Notes under the pieces: model-generated
Databases searched by the model: none
What the model saw: the letters and a program-made list of their open reading frames with translations, nothing else
Told to the model about the DNA's origin: nothing
In this document: positions 34,883 to 45,058 of the stretch, piece by piece
How the letters are laid out: each line of letters opens with the position of its first letter
Numbering within the stretch: position 1 is the stretch's first letter
Program-made: the position numbers and the translations under genes
Assembly (NCBI GenBank): GCA_948567375.1
Contig: OX419760.1
Span: 62,740,911-62,804,910, forward strand
DNA: 64,000 nucleotides
Origin: Lunularia cruciata
Taxonomy: Eukaryota; Streptophyta; Marchantiopsida; Lunulariales; Lunulariaceae
Reading direction: 5' to 3'

Positions 34883-35618
34883 TGTAATACCAAGAGTTAG
34901 CCATATGATCTAGATGTGAAATTTGGTTTGGTAACATCTAGAATGATGTTATACATGATGGTCAAAATAGATTAGATAGAAGTACCACCAAAAGAGTACT
35001 TCTACTAATAAGGCAGAAACCAAAATAGACTTGAGAACCTTAGAACCAATAGCTAGACATATGATTTAAAGGTGAGAATTGGTTTGGTAATATCTGGAAG
35101 GATGTTACACATGATGGACTAAACTGATCAGAAAGAAGTATCACCAAAAGGGGACTTCTACTAATAGAGTAGGAACCAAAATATGCTTGAAATCTTTGAA
35201 GGCAATTTCGGAGGCCTAAACGGATGAAATAAGCCTCAAAAATGTGCAGATTGCTCCCCCCAATGGAGGAAAGGCTGGCCTTCCTTCCCCCTGCTTTGTC
35301 TCGTTGAGAGCTTTCCAACGGTATCTCACATGATTTTGAGATTCCTACAAGAAGATTCCCTAAAAGATTCCCTCCGGTCAAAGCTTGTTTATCAAACCAG
35401 ATAGGACTTAGACCAGACTTGTCACCCATCCAAGTAAGTAATCCAAGGGTGGAGCTTGCTGACATGTCACCTATCTATGTCCCTAATCCTATGGTGGAGC
35501 TTCCTTGGAGGAGATCCTCTTTGCCTATATAATAAAGAGAAGGTGCTCCTTTAGGGCATCAAATGTTTGAGCGTGCAATCTGTGTTTTGTCTCTTCTCTT
35601 GTCCTTGGAGCATTTACA
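34883..35618 (+). repeat. C 3' LTR
   Basis: TGTAATACCAAGAG to GGAGCATTTACA, 736 bp, the same length as the 5' LTR and with the same internal duplication. Confidence 0.93.
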
Positions 35619-35623
35619 CTTTC

Positions 35624-36383
35624 ACACTCCTCATGCACAAGACCTCAACTTTGTAGAATTGACATTCCTCACAATGTCATTATATTCTCTCAATTGGTAT
35701 GTCTTAGTCCTCTGAAATTTTTTCACAATTGATAAAAATTCCATGGTGTCTTTTTTTGCAAAATTTCAGATCTGTTCATTGAGCCATTTGGCCTAGACAT
35801 CTTTCTATTTAGCACATATATTTCAGAATTGGTCTGAAATCCCTCCCCCCTCCCCTTCACTTTAAAAGCTCATAACTCTTTGTGCAAGAATGATCTCACT
35901 TTAAAAGTTTTGTGCCAATGGTAAGATACAATGCACTGAATTTTCTCTGAAAGCTTCAAAACAATCCACTGAAAATAGAAGAAATAGCAGACTCTATACA
36001 ATTTTCCAGCAAGCATGTAGTTGAGGGAGTAGTTTACCTCATCAACTTTCAAAAATTCTAGCTCAGTGTGTACTAGCTCCCATAATAATTTCAAGTGTTC
36101 TAATTGAAGGTCAACCCAAGCTATCATGTGTAGAAATTTCAAGTCCAAATCCCAAACTTGAGATTTTGCCCAAAAGAATTGTAATCTAAAAATTCTGCAA
36201 CACCTCACACAATCTCTCCAAATCTTCTCATGTGTATAAGATGTACAAAATCAATTCAAAGACATCATAATGAACTACATGAAGTACATGATCCTTTATC
36301 TCTATATAAATAATATCTCTCAAGTACTTATAATACCAAACTAAATATCACAATACCACACACATGCACAAATGGGGGTTATA
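35624..36383 (-). repeat. A3 leader end and 5' LTR stub
   Basis: A leader resumes directly after the C target duplication. Near 36290 it joins the LTR start (about 95 bases; TATAACCCCCATTTGTGC from 36383). The primer site and about 590 bp of LTR are missing. Confidence 0.75.
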
Positions 36384-38219
36384 GGTTGTTGAGTGGACCC
36401 CATGCTCCCCAACCCAATCAGCTCTACTATCAACCACCTCTTGCTCTAAAAGTAGAAACTACATCCCTACTCTCACAAAGTGTAGCAGCCAACCAAAACA
36501 CTAGAGTTGGGTCAACTCTTAGTGTAAATATCATTGGCTAAGAACAAAGGGAAATGCATAATCAACCGAGCCACCCCCAACGTCATGCTCAACTCAATCT
36601 ATGTAGTAGTAGGTGGTTGACTAGCATCTAGTCCATCATGCATTCCCTCACCACTTACCACACTTGCATTAGGATATCTAAGAGCCATGGATGTTGTGTG
36701 TATTGCCACAAAGAATGTGAAAGTCTAGGGAAATTAGACTTATCTACCAACCTTTCCTTTCTATAAGTCCAACTCCATTGATGATCCTCTAGGCTATAGA
36801 GCATGTATTGCACTCATAGTCCCTATAGTAGATGCATCTACTATATGTATGATTCATCTATTATCTAGCTACCTATGATACTCTACACATAAAGTCCAAA
36901 ATGTCTCTATCACCAACATAAGAGATGGAAGCCTTAGCATCCAAATTTGATCTCATTTGAGCTATGGCCATGTTAACCAATATTTGCTTTGATTGCTCAA
37001 TTCAAGTAGCTATGGTTGTATCAAAAGCAAGGGCAAGTACTATGTCCTTACCAAGAGTGGGTCCTCTACCACCTACTATAGTAGCCCTATCACTCTGTAA
37101 CTTTGGGTCAAGGCCAGAACATCAATCACTAATGTGACCAAATTTGAGGCAATGGTCCCATTGTCTTTGTGTTAGCAATGATGCACCAAGGTATCATGTT
37201 TTTTGCTCTAAGTTCACTCTTTTGTGGTGAAGTCCACCACAAGTCCAACAAGCAACACCACCACTCATTGGTTATTATTGACTTGAAAATGAAGGTAAGG
37301 ATCTAGTTGCACTAGGCTCTCTACTCGCTCCATAAGATTGGGTTGTCCACTTTGCCCTAGGAAGCCAACATAGTGTGGCGCACTCTAGAAGAAATAATAG
37401 CTATGGATGAGGTCTCCCTACCAAATCTAGATGTCACCATTCTCTCTCCACCATGTTGAGCTCAATGCGCTCAACCAAACTAAAGACCACCACCAAAGTA
37501 GGTGAGGTAACCTATAATAACATAGCATCACTTACTCTATGTTGTAATTCTTTGTCCAAGATCCTATACCAAAACTAGAGTGGAACCGATTAGTTGTCTC
37601 ATGTGAGTGTATGCCTCATGTAGGCTCTCTCTAGCCTTTTGTTGGAACTCATGCCAACTTCTTAGCTTGACAATCCACACTCCCTAGTAATTCTAACTCA
37701 AGCATTGGAAGAACTCCACCACAAGGTTAAACCTTGGTACTACGCCTCCTCCTATAATGGTACCACCACTTGTAGTAGCACTATCTCCAACTAGTGCTCC
37801 TCCACTACATACACCAATGCAACTAGAGCTAGAACTCATAGGTATTGCCAATCTACCCTTAGCAACCAAGCTTGAAGTGACGGAGATGTAGTTTAAAGAC
37901 CAATACTCTCTCCATAGCTAGATCTCCTCCAAGTGAGCTCACTTGAACTCATGATATTCATCCATTGGAAGACCCTCCAAGTTTTGAAACAATCCTTTCC
38001 ATGCCATGAACAATGTTTAGTTCCGCATCTACTATCAAACTCTTGGATAAAGTCATCCAACTCAATGGTACCCATTATACCAAAATAACATTTGGATCCT
38101 TTGGAGGCTCTATAAATCTTATCCATATCCCACAACAACAATATGGACACATAAAGTGCACTCTCATTTAAATTAACTCTTGTATCAAACTCCATATCAA
38201 GGTCAATCTCCTCGCTCAT
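36384..38219 (-). pseudogene. gag: Element F: gag-like region
   Basis: Minus strand from 38219. N-terminus: MGTIELDDFIQEFDS (about 38080-38035). Around 37660-37580 a stretch reads ARESLHEAYTHMRQLIGSTL, typical of Retrotrans_gag. Near 37255 comes CWTCGGLHHKR, then WDHCLKFGHISD near 37150, both knuckle-like with missing residues, then CSGLDPKLQ and a helical tail to about 36900. Frames change several times and stops are common. Position and strand make it the gag of F, whose pol pieces lie further left. Confidence 0.6.
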
Positions 38220-38999
38220 TGGGACTTAAGATACTAGCTAATATTGAGTGCCACTTAGTGTAAACCGACTATGTACTTTAGAGATATCTCCTTTGGAATC
38301 CCCAAAGAATTCTATTATGATAACCATAACCACCACAAGTACCGCACCAAGAATTGTCACCAAATGCCACCACCAACTAAACACCACTCACTAATGTAGC
38401 TCTCACTACAAACCAACTACACAAGGGAAAGGAGTATTTGTAACCTACCATCACAACACCCAATCTCACAATTTGTAGTTCATCACTTTGTGCTTCATGG
38501 AGAGAAACATGGGTAGTTTTATTGTTCATCACTCTAACCTTACTATCAATAGCACACCACAAAAACCAATGCTCTAAAGTCAAAGCACCTCATGCAAATA
38601 TGGTGCACAAACATGAAGTAGAGAACAGAGGGGGTCCAATCACAAAAAGTCTTAACAAAACCTTCCATCTCATAAATCAACATCAAATTAACTCTACCAC
38701 TATTTGGCATTTTATATAAGAGGAGTGTCTATCTACTTCTAAGCTACCAAGATCACCAAGGATGGTATTAAACTACCTCTCCTAGCTAAAGCTACATGTG
38801 TATAGGTATTAATTGACCAATCACTGGAACAACAAGTGAAAGTAGACTTGTTGGCTAGGGCATCAATTTAGGAACTAGATATTTGGATTCAAAACTTGTT
38901 GTGCATACTCTAGAAGGGTGGACAAATTTGCCAAATGATAACCAAAATCTACCAAAGATTCATCTAAATTTTCTAGCCTTATGCTAACAAGCTGCCTTT
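38220..38999 (-). other. No recognisable gene; possible F leader
   Basis: AT-rich, with short open frames only (longest 68 codons, 38377-38583, minus). By position it could be the start of F gag, its leader or LTR, but I found no LTR ends or primer site. Confidence 0.35.
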
Positions 39000-39268
39000 C
39001 CAGGCCTTTATAGCCTCTCTAACCCATAGCCTTATGCCTCAAAGCTTCTAAATGCCAAATGAAGCTATTTTTCTTGCTAATTCAAACTCTCTCCAAATCT
39101 GACCAAGCTTCACCAACTCAAGCATTAACTACCTTTTAGGTTTTCATAGCCTCTTTAGCTCATAGCCCTATGCCTCAAAGCTTCTAGATGCCAAATGAGA
39201 CCATTCTTCTTGCTAATTCAAACCCTCTCCAAATTTGACCAAGCTTCACCAACTCAAGCATTAGCTAA
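39000..39268. repeat. Tandem duplication, unit 136 bp
   Basis: Two units, about 39000-39135 and 39136-39268. Shared words include ATGCCTCAAAGCTTCTA, TTCTTGCTAATTCAAAC and GACCAAGCTTCACCAACTCA. Ends about 30 bases before a solo LTR. Confidence 0.8.
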
Positions 39269-39297
39269 AGCAATTCAAGCAACCTCTAACTTTGGAT

Positions 39298-39986
39298 TGT
39301 AACACCCATGTGCAAGTATATGTCATTGTGATATTAAGTTTGGTATTGTAAGTACTTGAGAGATATTATCTATATAGAGATAAAGGATGGTTCTACATTA
39401 ATCATGATTAGCTAAAGTTAGTCATAGTTAAAATAGAGGGGACCTTACTTTGGAGGAAGTGGAAAAGATAAGCACCACTTATTTGAGTTCTAGTGTATTG
39501 ACTTGATATTATTCTTAGGTGTTTAACTTTGACGAAAGAGTTGAGAACTCTTGGACCCACAAGCCTTTTTGCTTTGGATTCTTCTATAGTCCAAGGATAG
39601 CCCATGTGAAAGATCTTGGACTTAATGGTTGGATCAAGATAAGACCACATGCTTAGGAAAATATTCTCATAAGTATGGATATTCCTTTAGACTTTTGATT
39701 TTATTTGAATTTTAGCCTAGTAACTTAAGCTACTCCAATAACTAGTAACTTTGGTGCATAATTATTTCACAAGTATATAAATTAGGGGTGAGGAGGTACT
39801 CATCATCCTTTCATTTGTAATTATCTCTCTCTCATTGAGTTCTCTAAGTGAGCAATGGTTTGAGTCTTGGAGTGTTAACCTTGGAGGAGTGTGATGGAGT
39901 TGGGATTCCTTGCCTTCTTAGTCCATGATGCGCTGCTATAATAATTATTGGAGGTTCATCTTGAATGAGAGACAAGCAGGCTCACA
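39298..39986 (+). mobile_element. Solo A LTR (A4), plus strand
   Basis: 689 bp, TGTAACACCCATGTGC to AGCAGGCTCACA, matching the A LTRs in the opposite orientation. No internal element sequence on either side. TATATAA at 39774-39780. Flanks TGGAT and AGATA do not match, so the target duplication is lost or the ends have shifted. Confidence 0.8.
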
Positions 39987-40825
39987 AGATAGCCTCCACA
40001 AACTTGACCTCTTAATCTGGACAACCTCTACCAATCTGACATTTTACAATTGGCTGATCACCAAATCCTCCACTAATTATCAAGTTGAGCCGAATTGAGA
40101 GGATATGGATCTCCAAATCCTAATTCAAGAGGATAAGTTCACAAATCCACGTCTAATTTTGCACTTGAGTCTCAATTTGCACCAAATCTACCTTTATTTC
40201 AACTCATTGGGCTCAAATCAAACACTAGCTATCTCAAATTGACTCAATTCTAAAAAATTTGGCTAGGGCTTCCTCACACCACTTGGTCCATTGCAAATCT
40301 ACATCAACTCAAACAAGACTTCCATACATGATCACTCTTAGGAAAATCTAGGACCACAATTGAATGTACCAATGATCAGCCAAACTTGGAAATACCACCA
40401 TTGCCCTCAATTCTTGCACCCAATTTCCCCTTAATTCTCACTTCTCTAATGTAATTAGTTCATTCTTCCACTCAAATCACATTCAAATCAAATTTGTACT
40501 CTATCATTCACTCAACATCTACCAACAATTGGCACTGATTATAATCAAACCACACCACTCTAGCTAAGATATTCCAAGTGATGCTCATTGGCCTTTATCC
40601 ACCATAGCCAAGAACTTGAAGGCTCAACATCAAAGAAGTGAGCTCTTTGGAGCTGCACTTCAAAAGTATACATTTTTGCTTGACCTAGGTCTCTGGCCCT
40701 AATTGTATTATTGATGGTGCAAATGGTGCAAATGAAAATGGGTCCCACCATGTGATCAGTAGTCCTTACATGAAATTTGACCACAAACCAGTAGTCCAGG
40801 AGTAACTACCAAAATAATTATGATT
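39987..40825. other. No gene seen
   Basis: AT-rich sequence with many short CAAAT/CACCA words. The longest frame, 74 codons on minus (40560-40784), shows no domain I know. Confidence 0.4.
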
Positions 40826-41216
40826 GTCAATGTGGTGCTCACATTTTTTGTTTTTTTCAAAATAAAGGAGAAGAAGTGTATAGAGAAGTCAGATTGCGCC
40901 TGTATGGCTGAAGAAGGCGAAGAAAATTGTCTTTGGGATGAAACCCGAAATAAAGTGACTTCGGGTCATAAGGCGAAGTACTCGGAAATGCCCTGTCAGC
41001 ATACAATACGAAGTAAATTGTCTTCGTATCGGGGGGAGCTCAACCCGAGGCAAAGACAGTCTAACAACCTTTTGTCGGGGCGAGAAATTCAAGAAGGGGC
41101 CATTTCAAAACTGGCGGCTCATACGCGCAAAGGTTGATTGACAGTGACAGGTGCATGCCGGAGGTGTGATTTCTTGGTAGAAACTCAAAGTGACGGAAGA
41201 CAAAGAAGTGCAACTC

Positions 41217-41224
41217 TATAAAAA
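41217..41224 (+). promoter_or_regulatory. TATA box of unit E
   Basis: TATAAAAA, 20 bases upstream of the ATG at 41244. If used, transcription would start at or after that ATG, so a downstream ATG (for example MGGGKKN at about 41380) may be the real start. Confidence 0.45.
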
Positions 41225-41243
41225 TTGAAACTACAACGACAAA

Positions 41244-43817
41244 ATGTTGAGCAATTTTCCTTTGCCGTTGAGGAGTTGTCTTGCAGGTGATAGGGGAAAG
41301 GGAAATAGAGTTGGACTCGGGTTAGTGCGCAAGGGAGAAGTCGTGAGAGAGAAATCGAGAGACAGTAAGAAAGTAGAAGAGATGGGAGGAGGGAAGAAAA
41401 ACTCCGAATTTGTAGTGAGAAATCATGCAATTCGGAGATTAGATGTAGTAGCAAGGATCAAAGTCTTGAGCCGACTTCGGATCACCTTTCTGGCATGGAA
41501 CTGGAATGTAAGTTTTCCAGGATTCATGACAGAAATCATCGAGAGTAAGTGTCTCAATGGTCCCGAGGAAGAAGGGAAGAGAGGAAATCCGGCTCGTTGG
41601 ATAGAGTCGGATTGGAGACTCGTACTCGGGAAGGAGGCGGGTTCGGAGCAGGAAGCCATGTTCTTGGGGAAAGGAGAGATAGCCCAAGAAACGCAAGAGG
41701 TGAGAGATGCCTTCTTGTCAAAGAGAACAAAGAATGGGTACAAAGTTGAGAGCTACAAAGACCCTGTGAAGAGAGGAATTGTGAGTGCACTGATGGCCAT
41801 CTTGAAGCCGGAGAGAACCACTTATGTGATGAAACACCAAGCGGTGTTCTTTCACAAGCTATTTACAAGAGAACCGATCAATTGGGCAAGATGTTTTCAC
41901 GAGAGAATGAGGCAGATGGTGTGGAATCTGCCGGATAAGTCGCCTCCACACTACATCGTGCCATTTGCAGCACATTTCTACCTCGGGTTGAATTTGCTCA
42001 ATTTGGTGGAGCGCAATAGAATGGTGTCTCATTTCCATCCTGACTTGAGAAGAGAAGTCGATGCGGAGGAGCAGCAATACATTCTCCAAATCCGGAGCAC
42101 GGACGACTACTATGCAAAGACAGGGAAAAACATGGAGGTCGTGGTAAGTACCCCGACGAAGAAGAGGACTTGGCACGCAGAAGCCGAAGAAAACAAGAAA
42201 CCTCAGAAGATGCAGAAACATAACCCGAGGCGAGGAATGGTGGTGATTGAGTCAGAAGATGAAGACTCAGAAGGCGAGGCTGAGCTCAAGATGGAGGACT
42301 CAGAACATGAGGAGGAACCTGATCTAACACTACATAGCAGAGTTACTAGCAGTGACAGTGAAGACGGTGGAGAAATGACCTCGGCACCAATGGCTGAAGA
42401 ATACGAAGAAGAAGTGCAAGCCGAAGTAGAAGCCGAAGACAATGCGGCGTTGGAAGACGAAGTACCGGTGCTCGAGGAGAAGAAGATCGCAGTATAGCAA
42501 GGAGTTTGCTCAAGACGTAAGGCAAAGTGTGCGGCGGGGCCGAGTAAAGTGAAGGAAGAGGCAGAAGATAGCACGAGTAGTGAGGCATCAATCCCGATAA
42601 GAAGACTTCAGAGAAGAAGGTGCATGTCAGGAGAACACGAGGAGAGACAAGAAATTACTCCGCGGGAGGAAGAAGTTGCCAATGAGGGAGTAGAGTACCT
42701 GCGAGAGGTAGTGTGCACGCTGTTGGTAAAGTTGGAGCAAAAGAAGAAGGAGATGCAGTCGACTTGTCCAGAGGTAAAGACTGTACTGCACGTGGTAGCA
42801 AGATTAGAAGAGGAGAACTCGGAGTTGAAGAGGAGTATCACCCAAGGTGAGAAGGAGAGAGAAGTACTGCGAGCGGAAGCAATAGAGAGAAGTCAGGTAA
42901 TCGAAGACCTAAAGAGAGAAGTGAGCTATCGAGAGGATCTTGCGAGGAAGAGTGACATCGCAAGGGAGAGACAGGTAGCGGAGTATGAAATCTTGAAGCA
43001 GCAGTTTGCTGATTCAAGAGTAGAGCTTATCCATGCTATGGCAAGGGTAGCATCAAAGGAACAAGAGCTCGATTGAGTGATGGAGAGTATGGAGGAGAAG
43101 AAGCAACTCTGGCAATGAGAGTTGGCTGCGAGGTATAGAGAAGAAGAGAGATTACGAGAGTTACTTCGTAATCAGGAAGAGAAAGTTGTACAGAAGGAGA
43201 AAGAGAAGGAAGCGGTGAAAGTCGAGTTCGAGGAAGAGTTGGCGATGTACAGAGAGGAATGGCTTGCAGATCGGGAACGAGAACAAAAGACAAGATTGGA
43301 GCCATTGAAGGAGATAGTCCTCTGAGTGAACGCAATGTTAAGTACAGAAGCCAACGTTCAAATTGAAGAAGCACGACTGCACGAGTTGAAGCTGTTGGTG
43401 CAGGAGACGAGGCGAAGGCAAGCAAAGGATACAGATATGAATGCCTTGTTGATTAAACTAAGAACTCGTGTAGATACAAAGGTGTTAGAAGTAGAGGATA
43501 ACATCTCAATTAGATTAGACTTAGTGAAAATAGAGTTAGAAAAGCTTCGGAAAGATGTTAAGGCAAAACCCGAAGTAGATAACATAGGAGTGCAAATGTC
43601 TTCGGAGTTGCCCTCAGAGACATTAGAGAAGAGTGGGTCGAAAGATGAAGAGTTAGATAGATTACCCACTAGTGCAATTTCAGATCAGGAAAGAGAATTG
43701 CTGGATCTGGTTGAAGAAGTAGAAGATGTGAAACCCGAGGAAGATGTAGTAGGAAGTAAGATTACTTCGGGTTTGGGTTTGAAAGCCGAGGAAGAAGTAG
43801 ACATCGGATCGGATTAG
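41244..43817 (+). pseudogene. E protein: globular N-terminal domain, acidic middle, coiled-coil C-terminus
   Basis: A single frame of 858 codons with four in-frame stops (TAG 42495; TGA 43074, 43116, 43323) and a double stop TAG-TAA at the end. Residues about 45-300 look globular: RRLDVVARIKVLSRLRITFL, WNWNVSFPGFMTEIIESK, KHQAVFFHKLFTREPINWA, RMRQMVWNLPDKSPPHYIVP. About 310-415 is very acidic (ESEDEDSEGEAE). From about 430 to the end it is Glu/Lys/Arg-rich with heptad-like spacing, so a long coiled coil. The N-terminal part reminds me of the helical plant transposon-protein domain found with retroelements, but I cannot confirm it. No zinc knuckle, RT or transposase motif is seen. Confidence 0.6.
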
Positions 43818-44609
43818 TAACCGATTTGAGATTTGAAGGGGCAGATATGAAGAGGTGCATTGTCATTTTGGATCTGCAGGTTAGAACAGTTGTGGTAGAA
43901 CGGTATAGTTGTTAGAACTGTCAATTGTTTCACTACTTAAGAGTGGCATTCGCAGGAAATTGTTGTTCAATGCTCATTATTTCTGAGAATAGATAAAGCA
44001 AAGTGCTGTGAAGTAGTGCTTGTCGCTTGAGCTTGATTCCGAGTATCAATTTTGCAATTGTGTTTGTGAGTGTTTGGAGAAATTCAAAGTGCAAGTCAGA
44101 GTGCTTGTTGGATGTTGGATTCCACAGCCTTGATCTTCATTCTGTGTGTTTGATCCTGAGTGAAGTGCAATCGGAGCAATGCCTTGATAGATCTGAGAGG
44201 AATTGTAGTGTTGGTAGTATTCTGCATTTGGGAGTGTAGTGCGAAGTTGATGTGAAGCAATTTGATCGAGGAAGTTGTGCCTTCAATGGAGGGGTGGAAC
44301 ACAATTCTGAGGCAAAGTCGTTTTGCAGTGAAGTGCCATTTTCGAGAGAGCCTGAATCATCACAATCAAGATTGTTTGGAAAGAATTGAAGGAGTTGTGA
44401 TTAAGATGTGTGAATTCGTGACAAGATTGCGAATCAGTGCTTGTTACTCTCTTCTGGGTGTGGTTTCTACCTGAGAGACTAAAGAAGAACTCAAGAAGAA
44501 CTGAAATTGTTACTTTGCTTTGTATTTGACCAATTCTGACTCGTATCTCTACGGGAACAAACTTTACTTACTTGATTACCACAAAAGTGATATTTGCCGG
44601 GTTGTCACA
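43818..44609 (+). other. E 3' untranslated tail
   Basis: About 0.8 kb without a convincing frame. A purine-rich stretch, TTTGAAGGGGCAGATATGAAGAGG at about 43833-43856 (24 bases, given here as position and type: G/A-rich), sits 16 bases after the stop codons and resembles a polypurine tract. If so, an LTR of about 760 bp could run from 43848 to 44609, but no partner is visible at the 5' end. Confidence 0.4.
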
Positions 44610-44674
44610 GTCAACACTACCACTCTAGCGTCTTAGCAAACTAGCTTTGGTGCTACAAATGTTGTGATAGATTA

Positions 44675-45058
44675 GTGCTTGAGCATGAGAGTAGATTGGA
44701 GAGCTTAAAGGAGCAAGATAGACAATTGTTCGAGAGAAAAAGACTCCTTTGTGAGCAAGAAGATACACTTGCTGCAAAGGAAGAGATACATTTGACCTTT
44801 ACTAGCAATGAGATGGAGAGAGAGCAAAGGTTGGCTCACTTGGACTTGGATATCCTAGGTGTTGCTACCATGCTTGAGGTTTATAGGGTCCAATATAGGT
44901 TACCATTTGCTATGGAGAGGTTAGAGAATGCACATGTTCAAGTAAAGGAGAGTGAAAGTAGTCTAGCTCAAATGAGGCTCATGGCTTATCTTGGACCAAC
45001 ACTCCATGCAATTGCTAGCCCGCCCCGCATTTGGCCCTCACAAGAAACTGAAACCTAG
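44675..45058 (+). CDS. Short coiled-coil reading frame, unrecognised
   Basis: 127 codons starting MLEHESRLESLKEQDRQLFE. Rich in Glu, Arg and Leu (RKRLLCEQEDTLAAKEE, EREQRLAHLDLD), so a coiled coil is likely; it ends in a proline-containing tail. It starts 61 bases after E. No ATG context, promoter or partner exon is evident, and further frames to 45352 do not clearly continue it. It may be a fragment of an older element's gag or of a gene. Confidence 0.3.
   Translation: MLEHESRLESLKEQDRQLFERKRLLCEQEDTLAAKEEIHLTFTSNEMEREQRLAHLDLDILGVATMLEVYRVQYRLPFAMERLENAHVQVKESESSLAQMRLMAYLGPTLHAIASPPRIWPSQETET

Larger units (their letters stand above)
29014..35618 (+). mobile_element. Chromovirus C, nearly complete
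   Basis: 6605 bp with two 736-bp LTRs, tRNA-iMet primer site, gag, pol (protease, RT, RNase H, integrase, chromodomain) and a strong polypurine tract. Flanks CTCTC (29009-29013) and CTTTC (35619-35623) form a target duplication with one mismatch, inside the A3 leader/ORF0. The LTRs differ by a few percent by eye, so it is the youngest large insertion here, but not recent. Confidence 0.93.
22148..36383 (-). mobile_element. Ty3/Gypsy element A3, split by C2 and C
   Basis: Same layout as A2: 3' LTR (22148-22811), integrase, RT/RNase H, protease, gag, ORF0, leader, 5' LTR stub ending at 36383. A solo LTR (27745-28333) interrupts it between gag and ORF0, and element C (29014-35618) interrupts ORF0/leader; A sequence rejoins cleanly on both sides of each. 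No convincing target duplication is visible (GGTTG right; no match left). F sequence lies on both sides. Confidence 0.85.
40831..44609 (+). mobile_element. Unclassified 3.8-kb unit E
   Basis: Starts TGTGGTGCTCAC, ends GGGTTGTCACA, and is flanked on both sides by GTCAA (40826-40830, 44610-44614). It contains a promoter-like start, one long reading frame (41244-43817) and an untranslated tail. It is visibly richer in G and in CpG-containing words (CGAAG, TCGG, CGAGG) than its surroundings. I find no repeat of its first bases near its end, so it is not an ordinary element with two LTRs. TG...CA ends plus a 5-bp duplication would fit a very long solo LTR carrying an ORF, or an integrase-mobilised unit without LTRs. 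The boundary call rests on a 5-base match found by looking for one. Confidence 0.5.

Noticed and set aside
39293-39991. Target duplication around solo LTR A4
   Set aside because: TGGAT and AGATA do not match, and shifting the ends by a few bases does not help.
42203-42574. 123-codon Ser-rich minus-strand frame
   Set aside because: It is the mirror of the Glu/Asp-rich part of the E frame; acidic codons give Ser/Leu on the other strand.
40831-44609. E as a normal LTR retrotransposon with LTRs of about 0.4-0.8 kb
   Set aside because: The first bases do not recur near 43848, and the last bases do not recur near 41240; no primer site was found.
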